Source of the DNA: Emiliania huxleyi CCMP1516
Lineage: Eukaryota > Haptophyta > Isochrysidales > Noelaerhabdaceae
Length of the DNA: 64,000 bases
Direction of reading: 5' to 3'
Assembly: GCF_000372725.1 (NCBI RefSeq)
Contig: NW_005201338.1
Span: 304,484 to 368,483 of the forward strand
The position numbers and the translations under genes were made by a program. The notes below the pieces were generated by a model, which was not told the DNA's origin, did not search any database, and saw nothing but the letters and a program-made list of their open reading frames with translations. Of this stretch, positions 1 to 10,012 are shown one piece after another. The stretch's first letter is position 1. Each line of letters starts with the position of its first letter.

Positions 1-2
1 AT

Positions 3-3000
3 ATGCTGCCTGTCTCCTCTAAGGAGTGCACCGCGCACCTGATCAAAATTGACGTCGGCAGTGATGGCCAGCGCGGCGAAAGCGATGCCGAGCTACATTT
101 CGACTGGCAGTCCGTTGTTAAAATGGACTCGACGCTGCGCGATTTGCTTCCAGACAAGGTTCGCCGCTTTCTTGAGGAGCCGCACGTCCGAGAGTTCATC
201 GATGGCTTTCTGATGGAAGACGAGCAGCAATCGCCCCCAACGTTACCGCTTTCAGAGGAGGAGGTCAGCGCGTGGGCTCGCGTCGATGGCGGCAGCGATA
301 GTACGAGCATCAAGGCCCTTGCTAGCGTGGTTGATCACATCGCGGTCAGCGTCACGGTAGACGCCGACTGCCCGCGGTACAACATCATCGACGCCCCTGG
401 GCTTGGGGCCGACAAGAGCCGACGCGACATCGCAGAGCGCCACCTGCGCAAGTGTGACGTGCCCATCGTCATCGCCTCCTTCATCGACCTCAGCCTCGAG
501 CCGCTTCAAGAGGCGCTGCGGCAAATCAAGGCCAGCGGCCATCAGCCAATTATCGTCATCACGAAGCTCGACGAGCAGTACACGCGGCTCGGTGAAGACC
601 ATCCCAGCCAAGACCTGTCCGCCCTTATGGAGGCAAGTATGGCGGACGCACGGCGGATCTTCGTTCAGGCCGGTTTCCGAGAGTCAGATGTCCACTTCGT
701 TTCCGCGTACTGGTTCGAGTTCTCGAAGGATCGGCAACGTGCTGCGCGAGTGCGCGCCGCGCTTGAGACTGCGGGTCTGCCGTCCGACGAGGACGAGTCG
801 ACTGCTCGCGAAACCCTGCGCCGCCTATCCGGGATCGACGCCTTTTGGGATGCCGTCGACGAGCTAGTCATGCGCGATGCGGCCAGACGACGTGCTGGGA
901 GGGTTTGCGAAGAGCTGGCGCAGCACCTCTCCCAGCTGCTTGGCATGCTCCTCGACCAGGACGGCTTGCTGAGCGGAGTCAGGCCAAACGCGGATGATCC
1001 AGAGTGGCGTGCCGACGTGCAACGCACTTCCGTGGCAGCTAAGGGGACTCTCGATGCAGCGCTAGACGCGATGCAGTCCGAGTGCTCCGACGCAATCGCA
1101 GAGACTGCCACGCGGATGCGGAAGGGGCTGACGGAGCTGGTCCTCGAGCTTCAGAAGATGTGTGCCGGGGGATCCACCATCGACCAGCTCTCAGCTCGCC
1201 TGCAGCAGCGCTTTGCCGAGCTGCAGCAGACGCTTGCCCCTTACCAAGGGTGGGAGATGGCGGGAAATAAGATGCGAGACCATCTCGAGCGTGCAGGTGA
1301 GCAGCTGGCCGAGCTGCTTCGAAAGCACTTTCCCGGCTCCGTCCACTCGCTGCTGCTTTCGTCGTCGCAGCTGCAAACGCCTGCAATCACCGATGCGCCC
1401 TCGAGTATCACGACGCCCAACGTCACGCGGAATGTGGCGGGTGCAGTTGCAGGGGCTGTGCTCGAGATCGTCGCCCTCTGCGCGCTCCCAGTCATTGCAA
1501 CAGCGATTACCGGCGGCGCCGTTGCGCCGCTCCTAGCCCCGGTGGTAAGGAGTGCATTACCGAGTGCAGTGGCTGCTGGCATTCAAGTCTACCAGGCCGA
1601 GGCCGGACGCGACCTGCCTGCGGAGTGGGTGCGCGAGTGCGAGGAGGCAAAGAGCGGGTGGATCCGAGACTTTGAGCGCGGTCTTCGTCGCCAGCTGGAG
1701 GTCTGGAGGCGGCAGGTGAGCGCAGCTGTTGTCAGTCAACTCGATAGCTGGATCGATGGCATTCAGGCAGCAGCCAGCCTGCCCCCTGATCAGCTCCAGC
1801 CTTCCCAGGCTGACATCCGTGCCGCCGGCGAGCAAGGACAGGTACTGCTGTCGGATGCTGTCGCGTTGCTGGATCGCCTCAGCGGTAATGTTGTCTCGGA
1901 TGGTGCAGAGATCAACATTGTGCGCCTCGGTGCTCGCGTGCGACGGCTGAAAGCGAGTGCCAAACGATGGCTCGACATCGATCTGCAGCTTGCCGATCCC
2001 TCAGAGGAAGCGGCGCGTGAGCGACGGGAGGATACCCAAAGGCAAACCACAGACAGCTACGCCTTTCTTGCATCGGTCCTGACGACTGAGCTCCGGCGCC
2101 ATGGCTCGGAGCTCGAGGCGACTCAGACGCTACGAGCGCCATCAAGCCGCCCGCAGCCCCCGCAGCCCCCGCAGCCCCCGCGTGGCGCTCCTCGTCCCAC
2201 GGCTGCAGCGCAGGAGATCGCGCGGCACGCGCTCCTGGCTCGGCTGAGCGATGAGGTATACTCTCGACACGACGCGGGTGAGGTGCTCTTCTTGAAGAGC
2301 GCCGATGACCCGAGTGTCGACGAGCAGGTGGAGGTGCTGCACTTCAGCTCTGCTGGCGGCGGCACCTGGAAGGTGCCGCAGTGGGCAGTCTTCCGTACCG
2401 CAGGCCGCGCTGACGGCGACTTTGTGGCTCTCGTCTTCAAAGGCACGGAGGCCCCGACCGAATGGGTGGTGGACTTTGCGTGTGTGTCTCGCGAGGCCGG
2501 CGGCGGGCTGAAGCTCCACGCCGGCATCTCTGGCAACTTGCGATCGCACATCGCGGCTGTGGAGTCCGCGATCGCCCGCTCGACGACAGACGCCGGCGCT
2601 CTGCCGCTCTACTTCTCCGGCCACTCGCTCGGAGGCGCGTACGCCATGTGCGCCTTCTACATGGTTGCGCCGACTCTCTCGCAGCGGGTCGCCGGCGTTG
2701 TCGGATTTGGTGCCCCGCTCGTGACCGTCGCCGGAGGCCCGCCCGAGATCGTGCTGACGGCTAAGCTGCGGTTCTTGACCTACGTGTCGGGCAACGACAT
2801 CGTGCCACGCTCCCTGTTCAAGCCGAATGCTGAGAAGTTGCTCGCCTTTGCTCGCCGTTTGGGCAAGAGCCAGGCATTGTCTACCGTCTCCAACGCCATG
2901 CCGACATTTGACATGATTGGCCAGTTCCGCGCGCTGCCGGGAGCGGTCGAGCGACCCCCTTCCGAGCTGCTGCGGATTCGGCCAGATGCGCCGCTGACGT

Positions 3001-3674
3001 CGCACATCGACGACCACGCGTGCCGCGGCTATGCACGACTGCTTGATGAGTGCGCACTCGAGCTGCTGCCGAGTGCTACGTCCACACCGATGGCACCGGC
3101 ACCGTCACCGACGGAGGCGGCGGTGGTGGTGATGTCGGCGGCGGCAGCGGCGGCAGCGGCGGCAGCGGCAACAGCAGCGTTGGCGGAGACAGAGGCGCGG
3201 ACGGCGGGGACGGCGACGGCGTCTACGTCTATCGAGGCTCCTTTCCCGACGGCGCAGCAGGAGCTGGCGCAGGCGCTCGAGGCGTCGGAAGGACGGTCGC
3301 AGGTGGCTGAAGATCGTGACCTGGCGCACGGCATCGAAGAGTCGCTTCGAACCGACGGCCCGTCCCCCTTCGCTTCGGCCGCCGCCGCCGTACAAGGCGA
3401 GGCGGGCTCAATGGGCTCCTCCATGTCAGTTTCAGCGGCCGAGTCAGCGTCGACGGTGCAAGCATCCCCGATGAACTCTCCTCGAGGGCGGGCAATGGTG
3501 GCGCTTCTCGAGGACGCTAAGCTCACCGCTTATGCGAGTGTGCTGCACGATGCCGGATATTATGAGCTGACTGATCTCAGAGAGGCCGACGACGCAGACC
3601 TCGGCGAGCTCGGAGTGGGACTCAAGAAACCCGAGATCAAAAGATTGCGACGCTATCTCGAGAAACAAGTCTGA
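3..3674 (+). CDS. GTPase-lipase-SAM multidomain protein (5' partial)
   Basis: One open frame of 1223 codons with no upstream stop in the window, so the N terminus (including the GTPase P-loop) probably lies outside. Residues 127-190 carry dynamin/GBP-like GTPase motifs: G3 DAPGLG (130-135) and G4 TKLD (187-190). A helical region with a hydrophobic stretch (about 480-530) follows. Residues 740-1020 resemble a class 3 lipase: nucleophile elbow GHSLGG (873-878, Ser875), GNDIVP with candidate Asp932, and candidate His1005 in DDHACRGY. An Ala/Ser-rich linker (gcg/gca repeats near 3138-3180) leads to a C-terminal SAM-like domain (about 1165-1223). I infer a membrane-associated, GTP-regulated lipase or phospholipase; the substrate is unknown. 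The linker composition and domain order are seen directly. The function is inferred from families. Confidence 0.8.
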   Translation: MLPVSSKECTAHLIKIDVGSDGQRGESDAELHFDWQSVVKMDSTLRDLLPDKVRRFLEEPHVREFIDGFLMEDEQQSPPTLPLSEEEVSAWARVDGGSDSTSIKALASVVDHIAVSVTVDADCPRYNIIDAPGLGADKSRRDIAERHLRKCDVPIVIASFIDLSLEPLQEALRQIKASGHQPIIVITKLDEQYTRLGEDHPSQDLSALMEASMADARRIFVQAGFRESDVHFVSAYWFEFSKDRQRAARVRAALETAGLPSDEDESTARETLRRLSGIDAFWDAVDELVMRDAARRRAGRVCEELAQHLSQLLGMLLDQDGLLSGVRPNADDPEWRADVQRTSVAAKGTLDAALDAMQSECSDAIAETATRMRKGLTELVLELQKMCAGGSTIDQLSARLQQRFAELQQTLAPYQGWEMAGNKMRDHLERAGEQLAELLRKHFPGSVHSLLLSSSQLQTPAITDAPSSITTPNVTRNVAGAVAGAVLEIVALCALPVIATAITGGAVAPLLAPVVRSALPSAVAAGIQVYQAEAGRDLPAEWVRECEEAKSGWIRDFERGLRRQLEVWRRQVSAAVVSQLDSWIDGIQAAASLPPDQLQPSQADIRAAGEQGQVLLSDAVALLDRLSGNVVSDGAEINIVRLGARVRRLKASAKRWLDIDLQLADPSEEAARERREDTQRQTTDSYAFLASVLTTELRRHGSELEATQTLRAPSSRPQPPQPPQPPRGAPRPTAAAQEIARHALLARLSDEVYSRHDAGEVLFLKSADDPSVDEQVEVLHFSSAGGGTWKVPQWAVFRTAGRADGDFVALVFKGTEAPTEWVVDFACVSREAGGGLKLHAGISGNLRSHIAAVESAIARSTTDAGALPLYFSGHSLGGAYAMCAFYMVAPTLSQRVAGVVGFGAPLVTVAGGPPEIVLTAKLRFLTYVSGNDIVPRSLFKPNAEKLLAFARRLGKSQALSTVSNAMPTFDMIGQFRALPGAVERPPSELLRIRPDAPLTSHIDDHACRGYARLLDECALELLPSATSTPMAPAPSPTEAAVVVMSAAAAAAAAAAATAALAETEARTAGTATASTSIEAPFPTAQQELAQALEASEGRSQVAEDRDLAHGIEESLRTDGPSPFASAAAAVQGEAGSMGSSMSVSAAESASTVQASPMNSPRGRAMVALLEDAKLTAYASVLHDAGYYELTDLREADDADLGELGVGLKKPEIKRLRRYLEKQV

Positions 3675-4442
3675 AATTGTGGTGGTCCGAGCACCTCTCC
3701 TGCGACCTGGGCCGTAGCCCGTTCCCGACTGTACCGTATATTTACCGTGTAAATGCATGAGCATGTGTGTACTGTACGGCTCTACGTGTGTAGGCTGCAA
3801 GCAGTTACGAGTAGATTTTTTTACTGATTACGCATCATCCCCCCCCACCCCGCCCTCGACTCAAGGGGCTGCCTTCCACCGTCGCTGCTCAGGCCGGGGG
3901 AGGGGGGGAGACCTCCTGTTCCTCGCGGAACGGGAGTAGGCCCCTCCTTGCCCGGTCTGCGATGCAGGGCGGTGGCCGTGCCATCTTCGCTTCACAAAGA
4001 CCACGCCGCAATCGTCGCCGGCGCGCGACGCGTTCCCGTAGGCCGGACTGTCCTGGTCGAGAGTGTGTGCCGCCAAGGCGGGGCTACTCGGGGACAGTGC
4101 CGACGGGACGCGGCTCGAGAGACGACTCCCGCGAAAGCACGGCTGGCATCCGTGGCGTGGGGCTCGCCTTCGAAAAGTCGGGCATGGCTCTCCCCGCAAC
4201 TCTATCGCTAACACGCGCGCACCACCGAGACTGTGGTGGGCGCGCTGCGGTCGCACGTCTACCTCCGTCATAGTGCCACGACGTGCGGCCTAGAATTAGC
4301 ACACGCGCCTCTGCTTGCATACACTCATACATTGGATTGTCATCGCCTGTGAGTGCGAGATAGGGCTAGCAGTAGGCAGCTAGCCTCTGAGGAGGGCGTC
4401 CATAGACACCTCACTAGACCCCACACACGGTCTCGCCCGTGC

Positions 4443-4775
4443 CTCGCCGGCCGGAGAGATTGCTGGAGGTAGAGCAAGGTAGCCTGCTCTAGCCTCGCAT
4501 GTCACTTCCTGTTGTCTGTTGTTTGTTGTGCCCTTGTTTGTTCTCTTGGCACCTTGGAGTGCTGGGGGGGGCGACAGGGAGGATATGGCCTTGAGTTATG
4601 TGTACGCCTACTCAGGGTGTGTGGCAGCCCGCTGGCTGTGTGTCTTGTGAGCCTGTTTGTGTCTGTGTGTCGCTCGTGCGTGTCGTCATCATCTGTCCAG
4701 CGTCCACGCATACCGCGTTGGTGTCCAGTCCGAGCCTGGCTGTTCTTCACCTTTCTACCTACCTACCTACCTGGA
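4443..4775 (+). repeat. Dispersed repeat family B, copy 1
   Basis: About 330 bp that reappears in inverted orientation at 48600-48924 with high identity by eye, from the cgccggccgg end to the run of ctac tetranucleotides. A diverged fragment is seen near 22400-22460 and another inverted one at 5065-5190. No coding potential or terminal inverted repeat was recognised. Confidence 0.8.
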
Positions 4776-4784
4776 GCGCAGAGC

Positions 4785-4975
4785 TAACCCTCGGGGACCC
4801 GTGTATACTTTACGGCCCTTTCCCTGCGAACGCGCACCCCCGGGGCTAGGGCTCTCTTGCCCGTAACCCGATGCCAATCATCCGGCCCGCTGGGTGCGCT
4901 TCTGAGCTCCCTGCCGCCTGGCCCTGGATGTGCGGTTAATGACTGCACTCCAAGTGCTCCAAGTGCTCCACTCAC
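4785..4975 (+). repeat. Dispersed repeat family A, copy 1
   Basis: About 190 bp containing the phrases tttacggccctttccctgcg and ctgcactccaagtgctccaa. Related copies are at 21018-21268 (same strand), 56147-56388 (opposite strand), 48207-48362 (opposite, diverged) and 29428-29512 (opposite, partial), with a short piece at 21729-21796. Size and scatter suggest a short interspersed element, but no clear RNA polymerase III A/B boxes were found. Confidence 0.8.
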
Positions 4976-6161
4976 AGCAGACAGGCTCGACACAGGTGCG
5001 AACTGGCGCGTGCTAGCACAATCACAGATAGATAGATAGATAGGACGGCGAAACACAGTCCGACCAACGACTGGGACACCAACGCGGTATGGGTGGACGC
5101 AAGACGGGCGATGACGGTCACATACAGGAGCGACACACAGAACCACAAGACAAGACACTCAGCCAACGGGGCGGCTGCCACACATCCTGAGCGAACTTCC
5201 CTAGTCACCCGCGGCCGGACTCCATCCGGCACGCGTCGCTGGGCGCTCAGAGCCGCGTCCCCTGCTCGCCACCCCGACGCCCAAGGCGCCCGAGCGAACG
5301 ACAGGCGGCACGCGAAGACTGATTGCAATCCCGCCGACCGCCAGGCCGCGGGATGATGCGTGCGTGGTCTTGTAGTGGGTCTCGGAAGCTCCCCTCTCGG
5401 GCTAGGAGCCAGCCCCTCTCCCTTGCCCCCTGAACACCGTGTCCGAGTCGAGGCGTGTGCTTGCCGGTCGACGGCCGCGCGCGGTTGGCATTGTGACGAA
5501 GGTTGCGCGCGGCCGCGGCGCGCCCGCCATGGTTTGGCGCGGCGCGCCTACCAGCGGCAGTTGTCGAGGCACGGGAACACTTACCCGGGGTCATCCTCTG
5601 AGCCTGGTCGTCGGCGCCGCGATGCCACGGCGGCGCATTCGACGTCGTCGGCGCGCTGCCCCGCGGTGAGCCCCGCCGCTCGTAGCGACGGCCGCAGGTC
5701 GGCCCGGTGCAGCGCGCCCTGGCCGCAGACTGAAGAACGGCCACGAGGGGTGTGTGATGTGCGGTGCGGGGTGTGAGGGGGCAGCGTCTTTGTGTGTGCG
5801 CGCGCGCGCCGCTGCCGCTTGTGGTTTGAACTGCCCGTTGTCCCTGCCCTCTCCTCTCGGGGATTGAACTGGCCCTGTGCGAGAGAGGAAGATGGGAGGT
5901 CGGCCTTGAGAGCTTACGGGTGGTCTCACCGCGCCAGAGGCTCTGCCTCTCCTCTCGGGGATTCAACTGGGGGATAGGGGCGGGGATCCTCCCTCTTCCC
6001 GCCGTCGATGCCGGGGCTCAACCAATCCGGAGAGGTCGTTACCATTCCTCCATACATCCTCCCAGCTTCATCGGCGGGCGCCTGGGAGTGTGTCGTCAAC
6101 TGGCCGGTGGTCTTTCAGTGTGGTGGGGTGGGTTTCGTGACCGTTCAGCGTCGATGATCAC

Positions 6162-6312
6162 AGGCACACCACCGGAACCGCCTAAGCGACTCCGCTAAGA
6201 ACGGCAAACAATGCACTTAGCTCCGTGCACAATGCCGCTCTCCCCGCACGCTAGCTAGCTCGTTCACCGTCTGCCACACGCCACGGCGACATGGAGAACG
6301 ACAGACAAGCGG
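6162..6312 (+). repeat. Dispersed repeat family C, copy 1
   Basis: About 150 bp shared with 38157-38296 in the same orientation, including cgcctaagcgactccg and caatgccgctctccccgcac. The two copies differ by small indels. There is no coding content. Confidence 0.75.
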
Positions 6313-8139
6313 TAAGAATTGTGCGACAAAAAAGCTCAATACGCACAGCACTGATATTGGCACTGATGCATAAGCAGGGATTTTTAAGAATACCTCTTAG
6401 CCCAATGCGCAATCCCTCTCTCACACGAATGGGGGTTTTATAAGCTAGGTTTTTCGCTGTCTGTGAGCTAGGTTACTGTGGGTCTCACTGATAAATCGGG
6501 TCGTTTGGCCGCACTCAGAGACGCCGGCAACGTATGTGACACCCGCGTGTGAGGACCTCCTCGCTCGTTGGCGCCTCGCCGCCGCCCCCCCTCTCGCCGC
6601 CGCTCCGCTCGTGGCCGCCCCATCCCCTGTCAATTCCGCCGCCTCCCCTGTCAATCCCCCGCACCACCGCCGCCACCGCCTCGCGCGTTTAGCGGGGGGT
6701 CAAAACTTAAAAGGAGGACAGCCTATACAAAGAAAAGAAACGCAAGGTCGAAGGTGCCACCTTATCAACCACAACGCAAAAGGCCCGCGCGTGCTGCGCG
6801 GGCCCGGCGAGCGACTAGCGAGCCAGCCTGCTAGTACTATGTATAGTTAGTACGGACGGATCCGAAGGGGTCGCACGCGGGAGGGAGCGGGCGTGCGTCC
6901 GTCCGAGCGAGCGAGCGAGGGAGGGAGGGGCTTGCTTGTCAAAACACCGTCCAATTCTCGAACACACTATAGTTAGTACGGATTCGAGGGAGGGGCCGCA
7001 AGATGCGCCTGCCTCCGACAGCCGACCGACTGATGACTGTCGACGGACCAGATCTATCTAGCTAGGGCTTCGCCAAGGGCATCGAGCGGATCGCCCGGCG
7101 GTGCAATCTGACGGTGTAGGGCCTAGCGCGGTCCTCTCGGTGCCGACGAGGAGCAGGGCGCAAGTGTACGTATGTGGCCTCTGCGTGCTAGCCATCTCTT
7201 CGCCCACACCTCACCATCTCGCAAAACCAGGTCCAACGGATGGGCGACGCACAAGGCACAACCTCGATCCTCGTGATAGATGTCCCTCTTCGTTCGACGT
7301 CGGCGGCGGTGGCGGGATGAATGGAGTGAAGAAGAAGAATAAAAGATGAGGGCCGAGCTTGTATGGTCGGGAGGGAGTCGCATGCAGGGGCCAGTAGTGG
7401 CCCTGGCCGGGGCACAGTTGTGGTAGGACGTGTGGAAGGACCCTTGTCGTTGTGGCTTGGAGTCGCCAAAGGAACTTTCAAACGTGTGGGTGCCTTGGGA
7501 GGAGGCTTGGCCTCGGGTCGCTTCCATTGCCTGGCGCGTTACGAAATATGCAGTCCAGTGCAGACGCCATGGCACATGGGAAGGCGAGAGACACGTGTGG
7601 GGGAAGAAACCCCGATTGTCGGAATCCAGAGAGCAGAGTGAGAGATCCTCTGACTCGTGCGTCGTGGTGCTGGCGGTACGTCAGTGATACGTAGTGAGCC
7701 CTTCATACCGTATAATAACACGTAGAAGATCGTTCGAGACTTAATCAATTTCAGGTCGCTTTTACGGCTTCGTAAATCGTACTGTGCAAGAAAACCGCGC
7801 GCCCCCCGCGCGCATCACACTGCACGCACCGCCCGCGGCCGCGAGCAGAAAGACAGATTTTCTGTTCGATCTCTGTCCTGGTGTTGTGGTGACGCCAAGA
7901 CCCGTGTGCCGTCAAACTCCAAAAGGCCAAAACACAGGCGAGGGCAGTTCAACGGCTCGGCTCGGCGTTGCTTGCGCGCCTCTCAGTCACCGGCACAGTG
8001 CCGGTCCCGTGACCCGTCGCTCGGCTCGCGCGACGCGCCCCACGACGTTCCGCCGTACGCGCTCGCGAGTCGATACATGTGTCCAATTTTGGACCGGTGG
8101 GCGCCCTCGGCCCCAGCGCTGATCTCTGGTAGGGTGTCT

Positions 8140-8818
8140 TCACTCCATCTGACGCAGCGTCGTCCACTCTTGCGCAATCTCATCGAGCGCCGTCCACTTG
8201 CAGTACGGCGCATCCGGCGCGCTCAGGTTCTGCGTCTCGCCGCGGTTGACGAGTCGGAGGACCTCGCCGGTCAGGCGATTGACATTCTCGAGCTTCTTCA
8301 CCAATTCGAGCTGCAGGCCTGTGTGCTCCGAGTCCGTCTCATCAAACAGGGCGCGCCTTTTCTTGTCAAACGAGAGAGCATTGCCGTAGAGCTGTTTCAC
8401 GTACGCCAGCCGGTCCTGCTCCACGCGTTCCTCGAATCCCTTGCACTCAGCCTCGAGCTCCGCGGTTTTCGCAGCCGCCTCCTGGGTCTGCTCTTTCAGG
8501 GCCTCGAGCACCAGCTGCTGCTCCTTCTCCGACCGTTTGTCAGCGGCGTGGAAGTGCGAGATCTGGGCCTCGATCTCCCTCCTTTCTGCGGCGGAGGGGC
8601 CTCTGGCGGTCAGTGCAGTGGCGTCAGATGCGCGGCGCCGGCCCACGCGTGCACGCGCCGTTCTCGAGCTGCCGGATGCGCCCGCCTGCGTCGTCGACGC
8701 GGCGGTGGGCGTGCTGCATGCGCTGCTGCTGCTCTTGGATCGCATGCTCGACTTGGCGGCTCATGTTTCCGAAGGACTCCAGCCGAAACGGCGACGGGGG
8801 GTCCATCTCCTGGATCAT
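8140..8818 (-). CDS. Coiled-coil protein, two exons
   Basis: Model: exon 1 8818-8655, exon 2 8602-8140, with a 52-nt GT-AG intron at 8654-8603. Splicing joins GGC GC to A in matching phase and gives 208 residues starting MIQEMDPPSPFRLESFGN. Most of the product is predicted coiled coil, with heptad-like runs rich in Glu, Gln, Lys, Leu and Ala. The C-terminal part contains KKLENVNRLTGEVLRLV. I do not recognise the family. A structural or ciliary coiled-coil role is possible but unsupported. The alternative unspliced reading of 201 codons has an Arg/Ser-rich N terminus typical of read-through intron, so I prefer the spliced form. Transcription is divergent from the LPMO gene about 1.2 kb away. 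Confidence 0.6.
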
Positions 8819-9425
8819 TTCTGGCTGTTGCTTGCGAGGGAGGGAGGGCTCGAGGCGAGTGGTGAGCCGGGCGAGGCCAGCGAAAGAGAAATTTACAAAA
8901 ACTCCGTCGACAACACTGCTCGTGCAGCGCGGCCGCTCGCCAAGCCCCGTCGATGAGTGGTCAGATGGTTAGTGCCCGAGAGCGAGGGGTCCGGGGGGGA
9001 GCACAAATAGGACGCCCAGCCCTGCCCTCGTGCCGCCGAGTGCATATCCTATGCGAGAGAGATCCCCTGTGCCCTGTGCCCAGCCCTCTCCGCGCGGCGA
9101 TGCGCCCTCCCCCCTCGCTTTTGCAAAATCCTGGTAAGGTGGGGACGTGTCTGTCCTCGACCCAGCCCTAGCTTGGGATGTCCGTTGTATTTATTTATTT
9201 ATTTATTTATGCTCGTGCAGGTGGGGACCCTGTCCTCGTCCCATCCCTCGTTTGGCGTGTGTGTTTTCTTTCTTTCTTTCTTTACACTGGGCACGGGACT
9301 GGCGCGCACTGGCACTAACACAGGTACACCGCGAAAGAGAATTTTACAACGGAACTCTCTCGGCACACGCATTATTCACACAACAGGCAAAGCGCGGAAG
9401 AGAAAGCGGAGACGCAACAACCTCC

Positions 9426-9620
9426 TCCTTCGTCGTCCACCACACGCAGCAGATCTCCATGGCGGCGGTGGCGGGCGACGCCGACAACATCAACAAGCAG
9501 GCGCGCAATGAGCGTAAAGACTGGCTCAACTCCCCAGCGCGCGCCAATTGGGTCAAGAACAAGCAAGTGGCAAACGGCTTCTTACGCTCGGCCCCAGTGG
9601 GGGGCGCCCGCGCCGCCTAG
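9426..9620 (+). pseudogene. Duplicated gene fragment (inverted partner at 13492-13612)
   Basis: The stretch encoding HHTQQIS..GDADNINKQAR is nearly identical to the reverse strand at about 13612-13500. Here it sits in an open frame ending at 9620, but the upstream part of that frame (from 9147) contains simple-sequence tttattta and tttc runs and looks non-coding. I read it as a copied 3' end of the same unknown gene that is decayed at 13492-13890. Confidence 0.5.
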
Positions 9621-10012
9621 CTCTGCGGACGCCCCCCCCGCACCCTTCATTCATGTAATCATGTAGTCCCCACAATCGCTGACGTGGGATCGCTTGTCAT
9701 GTGAGAGACTGCGTTGTGTTCTTGTTTGCTATCCGCTTTCTCTTTCTTTCTGAGATTTTGGGGAAGGGCACAAGGGCCGCGGCCAAGGATATCCACTTCG
9801 ACCACCGAAGCCGAGGAGGACACCCACCAAATTGTGAGACATACTGAGAGAGGCTCGTCCCGCCACGCCTCTTGAGTTTGCGCGGCCCAGGCCCGTGCCA
9901 CGCGCCTCACGCAGCGGACACAGCACGCCGGCCGCCCACGGCGCTACAGCACCTAGGTGTCGCCACGCCACCATAGCACCACTCCTCACGCCGCTCGCTT
10001 CGTTCCGCAGAC

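Larger units (their letters stand above)
3675..8139. other. Gene-poor, repeat-rich spacer
   Basis: I see no convincing gene in this 4.5 kb stretch. It holds copies of three dispersed repeats (about 4443-4775, 4785-4975 and 6162-6312, each with partners elsewhere in the window), a GATA-type microsatellite near 5028-5042 and a short direct repeat of tatagttagtacgga (about 6842 and 6969). The stretch around 5065-5190 looks like a diverged, inverted copy of the 4443-4775 repeat. All open frames here are short and of biased composition. Confidence 0.6.

Noticed and set aside
8624-8818. Separate 64-codon minus-strand ORF
   Set aside because: It is better explained as exon 1 of the 8140-8818 coiled-coil gene, joined in phase by a GT-AG intron.
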